Shown here: positions 1 to 11,800 of the stretch, piece after piece
Position numbering within the stretch: position 1 is the stretch's first letter
How the letters are laid out: every line of letters begins with the position of its first letter
Assembly: GCF_958295425.1 (NCBI RefSeq)
Contig: NC_081146.1
Coordinates: 5,498,242 to 5,562,241 of the forward strand
DNA: 64,000 bases
Direction: 5' to 3'
Source of the DNA: Solea solea
Lineage: Eukaryota; Chordata; Actinopteri; Pleuronectiformes; Soleidae
Notes under the pieces: generated by a model
What the model saw: only the letters and a program-made list of their open reading frames with translations
What the model was told of the DNA's origin: nothing
The model's database searches: none
Position numbers and translations under genes: made by a program

Positions 1-165
1 AACAAATGCTGTACATTAGACAAATGTACACAACACAGCGACATATTAAAATACAACTATTTTCCACACTTTGGCAACTGGTAGGGCCTCCAGAGTCCCA
101 AATATAAGTATTGAAATGGTAAAAAAGTTGATTTTGCATAATATGTCCCCTTTAACAGAATTACA

Positions 166-171
166 TTTATT
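166..171 (-). terminator. Likely poly(A) signal of the tapasin-like gene
   Basis: On the minus strand this reads AATAAA, about 100 bases after the stop codon at 273-275. It is the nearest canonical signal. The rest of 1-272 shows no other gene and is probably 3' UTR and flank. Confidence 0.5.
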
Positions 172-272
172 ACAGTATTTACTTATTGTAAAAACTGACG
201 AATAACTTAAAGACTCACAAATGACACAAAGGAAGAGCTCAAGTTGAAGTCGGGATAATCTACCAGAAAAAC

Positions 273-3200
273 TTATTTCATAACCTGGTAGAAGAAAATG
301 ACAGTGATGATGAGGAAACCCAGAATCCACCGATAGGAATCTGCAGAGAGAAAGACGAGCGTTAACATCCGGCTCAAGACAGTAAATGTACTGCAAATCA
401 GCCACATTTCAACATGAAAACGTCAACAAATCCACTGTGTATTACAATTTGCTCAAATATTATATTTAGCGATTTCTAAATGTTGACATACACTAAGACT
501 CTCTGCAGCATAACAATATTTATTCTTCACAAATAGTTTATTGTGACAAAATAACCCGTTTACATCTGTGCTGTTTAAACTACAGCTGTTTGGCTTAGCT
601 TAGTATGAAGACTTTTCTTTTCTTTTCTTTTTAACACCTCAGTTTTTGTATAGATATAAATTTGTGTGTATTTCTGCAGTGACCTGTCGACCTGCCTGAA
701 AATCACTTGAGTAATGCAAGTAAACACAAATGATCCAAGGACGCTGATTTCTTGATTAATACAATGTGACAAATCACTTTTCACCCCACTGCACTGGCGG
801 GTATGTGTTCTTACTTTTAGTTTAATCAAGGGCACTGTTTACCTCAGGTTTTCCAGTCCATATTCAAATATCTTGTTACATTTACATTTAATAAAGAGTG
901 TGTTTTTAAAAAGACAATGCAGAGCTTATACATTAAAATTTTAACTCTGGGTTAAGCAAGAAAATTCTGGAGATGATGTACAAGCATCTGCATGTTTCAG
1001 TACAGTACGTTGTCTTGGGCTTCACGTGGTCAATACTGCAAGCCAAATCCTAGGGAAACCACAGACGCAGCAAAGTGACAAGTATGCTGAGCATCAAACA
1101 GAAGACTTTTGGTTTTCCTTCAGTAAGGAGTTTTAGACTTGATGATTCACAAAAAAAAAAAATAAAACATGTCTACAAGAAATCGCAGTGCCGTTAAATC
1201 ATTCAATTATGGAGCCTGGGTTTTATTGTCCATAGTGGAAATCCAAGCGCTTCAGGCTTTGCTGTCCTTCTTTTTGAACAGTCATTTGTATTTGTATTTG
1301 TATTTCCCACAAACACCAAACTGTTCCCTATAAAGACAACAAACATAGTTTATACCTGGTTGTGGACTTTGTACCAACACGCTCACAGAGAGCGGAGTGT
1401 CCAGGGCTGGGTGAGACACCATGCAAATGATTTTGGTGCCTGGGGAGACAGTGGGGGGCACAGCAAGGTGGGACGACAGGGAGAATGTCCCATCAGCATG
1501 CTGTCGATGGCTGGAAAGAGAGCCCTGATTCGGAAAGACGACGTGCTCTGTAGCGGTCGGAGAGAGATAAAACCATTCCATCTGAAGGGCAGAAGGAAAC
1601 AGACAGTTATGAGCCACAGACAGTTAGGATCACTCTGTGTCTATGGCTTCATCCTCCACAATCCACCGCAGGACAAACACACAGAGACAAACAACCACTC
1701 ACTCTCACATTCACACCTACAGTCAATTTGAAGAGTCCAATTAACCTCTGCATGTTTTTGGACTGTGGGAGGAAACCACAGAACCTGGAGAAAACACACA
1801 CGGACATGCAAACTCTACACACTTAAGATTAGTAACTCAATCAAATATTGTCGCCTTAGTCAGATTGTAAATCAATCAATCTGTAAATGAGGAAGTATGC
1901 TCAGAGCTCATTTACTGTGTGTGATTTCTAGATGTAAAATATATAGGGATGAACAAATGCTTATTCTATTTCTGGTCAAAAACAAATAATAACCAGTGAC
2001 GTGGTGACGTCCCACATAACAATCTGCAGTTCCATTATAAAGCCTCCAGAATCACCATTTGACCAGTGCCATGCTGACATTTGCAACTGAAGCTCAGAAG
2101 TGTCACCTGCACCCTGGCTCCTACTGGACAATACCAGCTGTCAATCACACTGCTGTCCACAGGTTATTACAATAATTTTCATTTTTGGGGACAGCAGCTC
2201 ACTGGACACTGGACATATTGTGATTACTGTCCAACCCTCTCTAAACAGAGCCCAGTCATTCTGTTGATTTCACTTATTATTGAACAATAAAGCCAAAATC
2301 CTGCCAAATGCACTATTACTACCCGAAGACCCTCATCGGGTAGATTTTAAATGTTTGTTGTCTCTACGTTTATAATCCATTAAGGACTTCAAATGCCATG
2401 AGAACGTTATAAACTGAAGTTTACATTGATTTTATGTCTTTCTTTGATGTTGGTGATGGTAAAAAGTGATATTATACAGTATAAGGCTTCATCTAAATAC
2501 ATAGTTACAGACCTGAGCATCCAGGGGATAGTATTTACTGCAGTGACAGCTCAGTGTCTGCGGGGACTCTGTCTTCAAAACCAGCTTCTCCTCTGAGAGT
2601 GAGACACTGGGTGGTTCTGAAAAATGATGACAAACAGAGGATTGTTTTCAAAGTCCCTCTGTTGTAGATGCTCTGGATTTGAGAGATCAGATTATTGTAC
2701 CACTTACGATGAACATGGAGTTTAATGACTTGCTGTGCGTGGAAACGGCCTAAACTGACGGTGCAGATGTACGTCCCCTCATCAGAAACCTTCAGCTTGT
2801 TCAGAGTCACAGAGACATTACCCTCACTAACAACCTGGGTGGCATCCATTCTCAAGTCTCTCTTGTCTGAATACACTGAAAACAGAATGAGACACATGTT
2901 GACCTAACTGATGAAACCATCATATACCAGGTTAAACCCACATGCATGTTCAGTGAATGTGAGACGTCTTGACCACTGACTGTTCCTTTTTGAACTACAG
3001 CACTTACCCACTGTGTTTCCATCTGCATTATCCAACCTTGTCCTCATTTCAAGCATCCTGCGCCCCTTCCCTCTGTGCTGCAGTCGCCATTCAATGCTCA
3101 CTTCCTGCATTAACAGTATTTCATGCTGCTTGAAACCACAGTGGAGGAGGACGTCGCCTCTCAGCGGCGCAGGTACAGACGTAATGTGGGAAAACACCAT

Positions 3201-5114
3201 GAATATCACTGGAGGACGGGGAAAAAAACAGCAGCAGGGACACCGGGATGAAGAATCTTATTGCCCGCCAAACATAAAGCTAGGAATTGAAAAGATTCAG
3301 TGAAATGATTCATGTATTAAAGCATCAAAGTGTAAGGAAGTAATCAGACTTCCTTACACTTGCCTTTCGCATGTGCTTCAGGGAACTATAGTGGCCTTTG
3401 CATACCAGAAAGGATGTAAACACTTTTTTAATAACTGTCTCCACTACACTCCTTTTTTTATTTTACAGAGCCAATCTCCGATGGTGTAGTAAGCTTCAAA
3501 AAGCATGTACTGGCTGGTTTGTCCATCCAGGCTACTGTAGAAACATGGCAACAAACGATGGTGGCCTCCACAAAACAATGCCCTTACTTAAAGTACATAA
3601 AATCAGCTTATGTTAAGGCTAAAAAAAATAATAAAAAATAGTTCTATATATGCAGTGCAGCTCACCCTCAGTCAGCAGTGTGCCTGCCTGGCTGAGCGGC
3701 AGACCCAGCTTGGGTTGCACCAGCGTTGTGTGGTTCTTCTCTATCACCAAGGTCTGCAGAATCAGTGAAGTGCTGAACTGAACTTCTTCAACATCAAGTG
3801 ACACCATGAAGTAGGCTGGAGAGGAACTTCCCTCTGATCCATGCGGAGTGTAATGGCTTATTTCACACATCACTTCCTGATCATTGCAGTCAGCATGGAG
3901 CAACACCTCTATATGGGGGATCTCAACTGATGACACTGCTGCAGAGGAAAGGAGAGGTTCAACACAGTTTGTCTTCATATCTCAACCAATTTTACTTGTG
4001 AAGAAGGTGGGTGGGGTGCGGGGGGACCTTTGGCCTCGAACAGGATGTGGTCTGGATCAGGGACTGAGGGTGGGACAAACGGAGTGAGTGTTTCCAGCGA
4101 TTCGTCGAGGGTCACTGCCACATCGCGAAAGACAAGAGTAGCTGGAGATCGTGCGAAGGCTGGTCCCATTCTTCCCATTCCAGCTCCCTCCTCCACCAGG
4201 TTGCACGACAGTACCACATCTGCGACTCCAGCAGCTGAGAAACAAAGGGGAGGATAGATAAAGATTTATTCTAGTGATGTCTTAAAAAAATGTAATTTAA
4301 CCATGACTATATAAGTTATCCATTTTTACTTAATTGTATTTACCAAATGATAACCTGCATTCCATATTTTGTAGGTCTACATTTTTATCATAGTTTCCTA
4401 ATTGAACACAGTTGCCTTTTCGATTACCTAGTGATTTGTTGATCTTTGCTTATTCATTGATTGGTTGTTTGGTTCATAAAATGTAAAGATTGAGATTGCA
4501 ACAAAAGGAGGACTCCTCCATTTGCCCCTCCCTTTCCCAAGTGCACCAGGGAAACCGTGCCGTGGCGAGGCGAGTAGAGCCAGCGGAAATGTGCCATAAA
4601 AGTTTAACCAGTTATACAAACATATTGATGGGGGTTATATGAAATGTAAACAAAGTGACAATGTTACATACTGCACCTTTAAAGATGACATCAGGGACCT
4701 TCTATTAAAGAAACACTCAAAGCCATGGATTATCACAGAGTCGGCCCATGGCATTAGTAAACTGAACACCTGCTTAGGGCCCCGTGTTCACCAGAGGGCC
4801 CCTAGAGCATTTAATTATGTTATTGTTTGTGCATAATGGTGAGTCTTTAGCACATTTACATATGTTTTCAGACATATGTTCTTAAACCATTTTTACTTGT
4901 TTCAGATTCTTCAAGTATTTGATCATTTTATTTAATACTGTATTTTGGGAGTTATTTGACTTTTATTGTAGTGTTATGTTTTTATTTCTACTTTAATATC
5001 TAATGATAATGTAATAGTATCATTTAATATAGTTAATTTGTGGGTCACTTTAATTGTATGTAGGTACTATTATATACATATATACTATAATATACATATA
5101 TACATATATTATAA

Positions 5115-5160
<46 letters not shown>

Positions 5161-5668
5161 ATAATATATATATTTTTCTTAGTTTTGTGCCATTTTAAAT
5201 ACTAATCAACCATTCTTCTAACATTGCTACCATTTTAGTTTCCATTTTAGTTTCCATTTTAGTTTCCATTTTAGAATCCTCCCAGAAGCATCATGCTTAT
5301 ATACTTGCTGGAATATCAATATAACTGATGCTTCTGAATTTCTCTTTGAGATGAATAAAGTATCTATCTATCTATCTATCCATCCATCTATCTTAATTTA
5401 GTAATCATAATCTATAGATTATACATGGACTTCAGACAAAAATCATATGTTTTACACTGGCTATAAGATCAATTATTAGAAGGTGTATTATAAAGGTGTT
5501 TTTTTTTATGAATTTACACGTAATTAATGCAGATGATTTTGTTTGATAGGAAATTGGCAAGCCCCATTTCCTTAAAACATTCATCACTGATCTGAGACTT
5601 TATTTATTCATATTCTTACCACAAACGCACGTCTGGAAGAATCCAAACAAAATGACTTCAATCATCAT
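273..5668 (-). CDS. tapbpl: Tapasin-related protein (TAP-binding protein-like), MHC class I peptide editor
   Basis: Eight exons on the minus strand: 5620-5668, 4028-4234, 3666-3938, 3008-3208, 2708-2875, 2513-2616, 1356-1581 and 273-340. They join in phase to 431 aa, near the family size (about 450-470). Exon 1 encodes a signal peptide starting MMIEVILFGFFQ. Exons 2-3 form the tapasin-type N-terminal luminal domain. Exons 4-5 form an Ig V-like domain with CGF near its start and DEGTYICTV near its end. Exons 6-7 form an IgC1 domain (LSCHCSKYYPLDAQ, then EWFYL). Exon 8 holds one membrane helix (WILGFLIITVIFFY) and a tail of about five residues ending VMK. The family chaperones and edits peptide loading of MHC class I in the ER. 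The choice of tapbpl over tapasin rests on 12p13-type synteny (inference). There is no KKxx ER-retrieval signal. Confidence 0.88.
1655..1825 (-). repeat. Interspersed repeat R1, reverse copy
   Basis: Lies in the last intron of the tapasin-like gene. On the minus strand it matches the family seen at 9955-10215, 34945-35150 and 44590-44750, for example the segment 'taggtgtgagtgtgagag' followed by a 'tttgtctct' run. It is a widespread teleost repeat whose complete copies end in an ATGGATGG-type tail. Confidence 0.6.
3328..3361. repeat. Perfect 14-bp inverted repeat, 6-base spacer
   Basis: The arm aagtgtaaggaagt at 3328-3341 is followed by aatcag and then the exact reverse complement at 3348-3361. 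It is intronic in the tapasin-like gene. Arms were checked base by base. Confidence 0.8.
3400..3620. repeat. Interspersed repeat R2, copy 1
   Basis: Intronic. It shares the segment around 'gctactgtagaaacatggc' (3530-3550) with 61870-61890. Related fragments are at 4490-4690, where the ending 'actgcacctttaaa' is seen, at 35550-35580 and at 61620-61920. This looks like one dispersed family; it is non-coding here. Confidence 0.5.
4490..4690. repeat. Interspersed repeat R2, copy 2
   Basis: Lies in intron 1 of the tapasin-like gene. It shares 'ccctttcccaagtgca' with 61767-61782 and ends in a 'tgcacctttaaa' motif like 35569-35580. No coding content was seen. The rest of this intron (4691-5619) is AT-rich and holds only simple repeats. 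Confidence 0.5.
5060..5170. repeat. AT-rich (TA)n microsatellite
   Basis: A run of alternating TA dinucleotides, with the purest part at about 5119-5153. It lies in intron 1 of the tapasin-like gene. Confidence 0.85.
5233..5275. repeat. 11-bp tandem repeat (ccattttagtt)
   Basis: About four direct copies of an 11-base unit, a short minisatellite in intron 1 of the tapasin-like gene. Confidence 0.75.
5335..5395 (+). mobile_element. Non-LTR retrotransposon 3' tail with (TATC)n
   Basis: The sequence 'gatgaataaagtatctatc' followed by tetranucleotide repeats is the usual 3' end of teleost LINE families of the Rex/L2 kind. Only the tail is present. Confidence 0.5.
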
Positions 5669-5899
5669 CTTGAAGTCTGATTCCGTTGTTGTTTGTAAGG
5701 TTTCAGCTCGAGGAACATTAAAAAATAAATAAAGTGAACACAAACGCAGCACTTTCGCTTTTGATTCTATCTCAGCTGCAGCGAAAACAACAGACTGCGC
5801 CAAAACTGTTTAGTCTTTCTTTATCCTGATGAACAGCAGGCGCATTCTGATAAATATAAAGTCTAAGCTAAGAGACAAACTTGTGAGGTAGAAGAGCTG

Positions 5900-5985
5900 A
5901 TATGTTCACCCGTGTGTGTGTGTGTGCGTGCGTGCGTGCGGGGAACACACGCAGCAGCGGAAGAGTAAAAGTGAAAGTAAGCAGC
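5900..5985 (-). promoter_or_regulatory. Candidate tapbpl promoter with ISRE-like element
   Basis: About 300 bases upstream of the tapbpl start codon there is GGAAGAGTAAAAGTGAAAGT, with the ISRE-like core AAAAGTGAAAGT at 5967-5978 and an ETS-type GGAA just before it. The flank has several CpGs. MHC class I pathway genes are commonly interferon-inducible through such sites (established knowledge). Activity here is inferred. Confidence 0.5.
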
Positions 5986-6381
5986 GGGATCGTCCAATCA
6001 CAGAGCAGCATGGGCCGCGTCATCAGTCACGATGGAAACACTGAAAATATTAAAGCGAACCAATCAGGCAGCCCTTTACAGTTAAGGTTATGTTCGGAGA
6101 ACCACAGGAGTCACCGAAATAGTAATAAAGTTGTAATAATTAAACCATTAATAAAACAAATATGCTACACACCAAAGTAATGATAAAATGTACCGATGAA
6201 ACAAATCCATCAATACATTCTTTGACACAGAGTAAATATATTTTCCACAAATTTTTCCTCATATTTTTTTCTTTTCTTGACGTCAGTGTCACCGTTCTCG
6301 TGACCTCATTATGTGATTATGTGACATCCTTCTTGAAGAAGATTAACATATGTATTCTGTATATGATATACATAGAATAGT

Positions 6382-6784
6382 ATAGTATGGAAGCCCATTT
6401 CCTTCACTTGAAAAATAAAAATATCTAGCCTATTGAGAGGCTAGATATTTTTAGAATAAAGTATTGTTATTAACCATCTCATAATAATGCAATACCAAGT
6501 CATAACTCAGTCATAATAATGAGATATCGTTGCATAATAATGGGCTACTATGTCAGAATTGTGCGATACTAAGTCAGAATTGAGACATTCCCATAATAAT
6601 GATATTATTGCATAATTATGAGATGCTAAGTCACAATTCAGAAATAGTATCTCATTTTTATGATTGATAGCATCTCATATTATCCCAAAATTATGACTTA
6701 CTACCTCATAATTGGGTACTTGGGTATGCATAATTTTTTCCCCCATGTGATATATTGTATATAAACAGGCTTCCATAGTAGTGT
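6382..6784. mobile_element. MITE-like element with ACTATGGAAGCC-type ends
   Basis: The left end 'agtatggaagcc' (6385-6396) and right end 'ggcttccatagt' form terminal inverted repeats about 400 bases apart. The inside is AT-rich with many 'cataataatg/agtcataat' units and carries a strong hairpin at 6416-6453. There is no transposase. It occupies most of the spacer between the tapasin-like promoter and the c1r 3' end. Confidence 0.6.
6416..6453. repeat. Perfect 16-bp inverted repeat, 6-base spacer
   Basis: The arm taaaaatatctagcct at 6416-6431 and its exact reverse complement at 6438-6453 flank attgag. It sits inside the MITE-like element near its left end. Confidence 0.8.
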
Positions 6785-6911
6785 TGTGATGATGGCAGAT
6801 GTTGTTATTGAACAGCTAATAACATGTATTAGTGCAGGCACGTCGTCTGCATTGTATGCAGTTTGGCTTTAATGTGAAGGAGTGCACTACAGACAAGATA
6901 CTGCATTTGAA

Positions 6912-6937
6912 TTTATTCCACTTTGTCACATTTTATT
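6912..6937 (-). terminator. Poly(A) signals of c1r
   Basis: Two AATAAA motifs on the minus strand (plus-strand tttatt at 6912-6917 and 6932-6937), 35-60 bases past the c1r stop at 6972-6974. Confidence 0.55.
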
Positions 6938-6971
6938 TTCATCATTCTCTCATCAGGTTGTAACTTATTGC

Positions 6972-8772
6972 TCAGTTCTCCTGCATGGTTTTTTGGACCC
7001 AGTCCACATAGTTTGCAACTTTGGTATAAACCCCATATTTTCCCTCCTTTCCACACTCGACCCCCCAGCTGACAATGCCTGCAGCCCAGAACTGACTGTT
7101 TTCCTCGATGGCGTAGGCACTTCCACTGTCACCTTGGCAAGAGTCCTTCTTACCTTCAGGAACTCCAGCACAAAACATGTTATCTGTCAGATGTGGTATT
7201 AGATTATTGCCTTGCTGCTTCATCTTAGCAAATGTTTGACTGCACACCTGCTGATCCACCACAGGGATGTGCACATATTTCAGCTTATTTGTTAAAAACC
7301 GTCTGGTGCCTTCATCTGTAATACCAAAGCCTGACACCATTCTAAAAAAGACACACAATGAACACATATGGTGAAAAAGACTCTTCATAAAACCAAGAGC
7401 AGATCAATTAAAAAATAAATAATAATTTAAATTGAATAATAGTTTTTTCTTACCCCATTGTGCCAGTGTGATATGCAGCATCCTGTGCTGGCAAACATAG
7501 GGGCATTATGGATGCCCTGAATGTGACCACTTCTTGTAGTTTGATCAAAGCAATATCATTGTTATAGTTGAGGTTGTCGGAGTTGTTGTATCCTGGGTGA
7601 ATGTGGATTGAGGCAATAGACAATGAGGTCGGCAAGGTTTGAATATCAGTACGTCCCATGTGAATCTGGAAATCAACAACACAGGTGGAGATGAATGTCA
7701 ATCCAAAACATGTTGTGTATGGACATGTACAGTATTGGTGCACTTACCTGTACAGAGCCAGTTGGTGGTGGATCTCCATATTGTGTTAAGACGTGAGCTG
7801 CAGTCATGATCCAGCGGTCTGCGATCACCATACCTCCTCCTCGCCCATTTACACTCACTAACACTTGCCAGGGGATGGTGTCCGCTGGAGCAGAACTGCC
7901 TCCAACGATCCTCTGATAGCTGGTGGATGAGAGGCTTCGAGTTGGCCGACCACAAACTGGATGGAATTCAGAGATGTTCACATATGAAAGGAAGCCGTGT
8001 TGTACTTAAGTATTAAAATTCACATATCTGTACTTTACTTTGTTATTTATATTTCTTGCAACTTTTACTCCACTACATTTCCTCTAAATATCTTTTACTC
8101 TTTATAACCTAATAACCTCAGAGTTCGTAATGATCTGTATTTACATAGAGCTTTTCTGGTCTTGATTAGCTGCACTACACTACACCTTTCACCTATTCAC
8201 ACACTTCAACATGGGGTTAAGTGTCTTGCTCAAGACAATTCAAGAGTCAGGAATTGAACCCACAACCTTGTAGTTGAAAGATAACTCGCCCTACCACTGA
8301 GCCACCATGGCTCAATCCTAACTCCTCACAAACTTAATTACAGTTTATATCAGAAAATTACAGTAAATGTCATATACTTTAAGACGTTTACTTAATATTA
8401 TATTAAAAAAAATGTCATTTTCTGGTGAGATACTTTTACAAGCACAAGTATTTATTTTAGGGACTTTATACAAGACTGAAAGGAAGTTTGACACACTCAA
8501 ACAATCTCCTCTTGTATCAATATTAGGTTATTATTCTGAATTGAAAAGTGATACCTGGTAGGCAAGTTGGTAGGACATGAATATCATTGTCGGACCTCCA
8601 CTTCCTGTCTGCATCACAGGTGTAGTTGACTGATGAGCAGTGAGAACAGAACCAAATATATTAAAAAAAACACAAGAAGGTTCTAAACGAGGACCATCAC
8701 ATCATTTGTATAGATCACAACTGAACATTTACGTAATAGTAATCTTCATTCAAAATACTTCATGAAACATTC

Positions 8773-8830
<58 letters not shown>

Positions 8831-11800
8831 CGTGTTTCCAAGCCTCCAGTCATGGACTCTAGTCATGTAAATATCTCACCATTTTCACGTCCCAGAGGAG
8901 TATAAAACGGTTCATTGCAGCTGTACTGAACGACAGAATGGTACTGATTCTCAGAGCCGGACAGGAAATCCACCTTTCCATTCAGCAAGGATTCTGGTTT
9001 TCCACAATCAATGACTGCAGAAAAATAAAACAAGGCCATGTTGTTGTTGTTTTTTGTTGTGTTGAGACATGTATTTTGTTTTTGTTCTGAGATTAAAGAT
9101 GACATACTGTGACACTCTGGCAGAGGGAGGTGCCAGTGTCCGTTGCTTTGGCACATGGTCGTGAAACTCTCAATCTCTTCACCGTCCTGAAAGTAGAACA
9201 ATGACGGGAAATGCGTAGAGTCTTTTCATTTACAATGTCTAATATCAACATTCATTGGTGATACGAAGGCTTAAAAGTGAAGTGTGTGACTTTTAAATGT
9301 AAACAAGGCAATCAGAGGTGGCAGACTTCACGCCATTCACGCAACAAGCCTCTGTCGGCCTCTGTTGGTCATATTGGTAAGTGCAAGTGCGGAAACACAA
9401 ACATATAAATGTTTACTACATTGTTACATGAGTTCAAACCATACTGATGAAGTCTATCAGCTCCACCACTCGGTGTTTAGATCTCGTGTTGCCTGGCAAC
9501 ATTCCTTAACTAACTGCTTTTCCAACCAGTGATTAAGTAATAATTACTTACAAAAAAAAAATTATAATTGTTGCCCCTGACAGTGTCATTACCCAAATAA
9601 AACAGCACATCTGTCTTTGTCTGTCCAGCCCTATGTGTGGAACCAAGGTGTCTGGACTATTGTAATAGTCTAAATAAGAAGGAGCTTGACCCCATTCAGG
9701 TCGTCCAAAACTCTGCTGCAAGGCTTTTTAATAGAATGGGCCCTGTTTTAGCCTCCCTTCACTGGTTGCCAGTGAAATAAGTATACATTTTAAAATCTTG
9801 ACCCTAACCTTCATGGACATGTATTGGTGCCTTGCATGGTCAAGCTCCTCACATCTCAGCTCACTGACCTGCAGTCTGAGGTCAGTGGGCCAGATGTTAC
9901 TTGTGGTGTGACATCTGGCTCTTTAACCCAGGTTAATGACCCAGTTGGAACAAGGGCCTTTGTGCATGGAGTTTGTATGTTCTCCCAGTGTGTACGTGGG
10001 TTTTCTCCGGGTTCTGCAGTTTCCTCCTCTTAGGTAAAATTGGACACTCTAAATTGACCGTAGGTGTGAGTGTGAGAGTGGATGATTGTTTGTCTCTATA
10101 TGTGTGCCTGTGATGGACTGGTGAACTGTCCAGGGTGTACTCTATCCCCTATGTCAGCTGAGATTGGCACAGCGCCCCCTGTGACCCTCCAGGATAAAGC
10201 TGTAGAAGATGAATGGATGTTTTTAATTTTTACCCTTTCTGAATTGTATGTATTTTACTTGTGCCTTGTGGAGCTCTTTGTGATTCCATATCTGTGAAAG
10301 GTGCTATATAAATAAAGTGTATTTACTTAAATTTACATGGAACATAAAGAGGATTTCAACAAATAAGTTTTAAAAAGTGTTTTAGAAACCATTTATGAAC
10401 TACACTTTTAAATATGATTGCTCAGTGTAATGAGAATAAGAAAAACAGAAAAGTCTGATCTAACCGTCATCAGCTTGTATCCTTGGTCACAGCGCACGTA
10501 GATGTAGTCTCTGTAGAGATATGCAGGCAAGTTGGGTGTGACCCTCCCTTTAGCTATACTGCCAGGTAATGGACACGGCACTCCTGAAGTGCCACAGAGA
10601 AGCATACAACAGAAGGGATTCATTAACTATCACTAATCAGACAGGACAGTGGCCAACATGTTCCGCCAATGGCACTTGTTACCTGGAAAAACCTCCAGTG
10701 GGTCATTTACACAGCAGCCATTTTGACATGACTCAGCAGGAACAGCACAGGTGTTACTGATCACACTAACGATGGCTGTGTCCTGTTCCTGGTGTGACAG
10801 TGAACCTGCAGGCACCATGGAACTGAGGGAGCTAAATGGAACTCAGCCATCATTCATTTGATGATTTACACCTACGGTGCGTTTCCTACTGTGATCTGTC
10901 AAAATGGCTACAGGGCAAAGGGCTCAGTGTAGTGTATAAGTGTTCATTGGCTTGTTACTTGTTACTGTGGTTGCTGTGTGTCTCACTGTGTGTGCTGTAC
11001 TCCAGGCTCCAGCCTCTGCTCAGGCCGTCGTCATCAGTGTGGTAGTCCAGCGTCACGGTGTTGGAGTTTGTGACTATCACGCCTGGACTCGTTGTACCAC
11101 AAAGCTTCACGGGGTCTCTGTCTGGAACGGTCACCTTTTAAGAAGAGAGATTAGTGCTTTATGTACTGTTTAACGTGTCAATGTATTTATCTTAGATCAT
11201 GTATATACAGTATATAGCAGTGCTTCCCAAAGTGTGGGCCATGGCCCTCTGGTGGGCCTTGGAGGTAAAGCAGGTTGGCCTCAGAAAAAATTGTTGTTCT
11301 CAAGGAAAAATTTAAAAAAGCATTTTTCCTTTTTTGTTGCATTAATGTTGTCTGGTCTGTACACCATGTATTTGCAATCACTTTTTCCTCAATATTGATC
11401 TCACTGATTATTATTACTCAGTGGTACTTTACTTCAGTGTTGTACTGTATTGTTTTTAGTATTGTGCAAATCTGGGTGAGGGACTTGGAAGTTGTTTCAT
11501 ATTAAACCACTGAACTTGGGAAGCTCTAGTGTATCATATCTGATTCTTATTACTTGCAGCCAGTGATAGACACAGACTGGCCCTTGCTCGGTGTCCACAC
11601 TCTCGATTTGGAAGTTGTCCGAAAAGTTGAGAGAGACAATGAATCCAGATTGTACAGAAATGATGTACTGACAGGAAATAGCATGTGGTGGGGAGACTGG
11701 ATATCCAGGACTAAATAAGGTTCCTTCTGCTTCATTAAAAACGCCACCAACACAGGATACTGTAAAAGAAGAGAAGGGAATGAAATCACAATGATGTTTA

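Noticed and set aside
1360..1731. 123-codon plus-strand open frame
   Set aside because: Antisense to the tapbpl IgC1 exon (1356-1581) and runs into the R1 repeat.
8250..8318. tRNA gene on the minus strand
   Set aside because: Same reasoning: the tRNA-like head is joined to a SINE body inside the R3 composite repeat.
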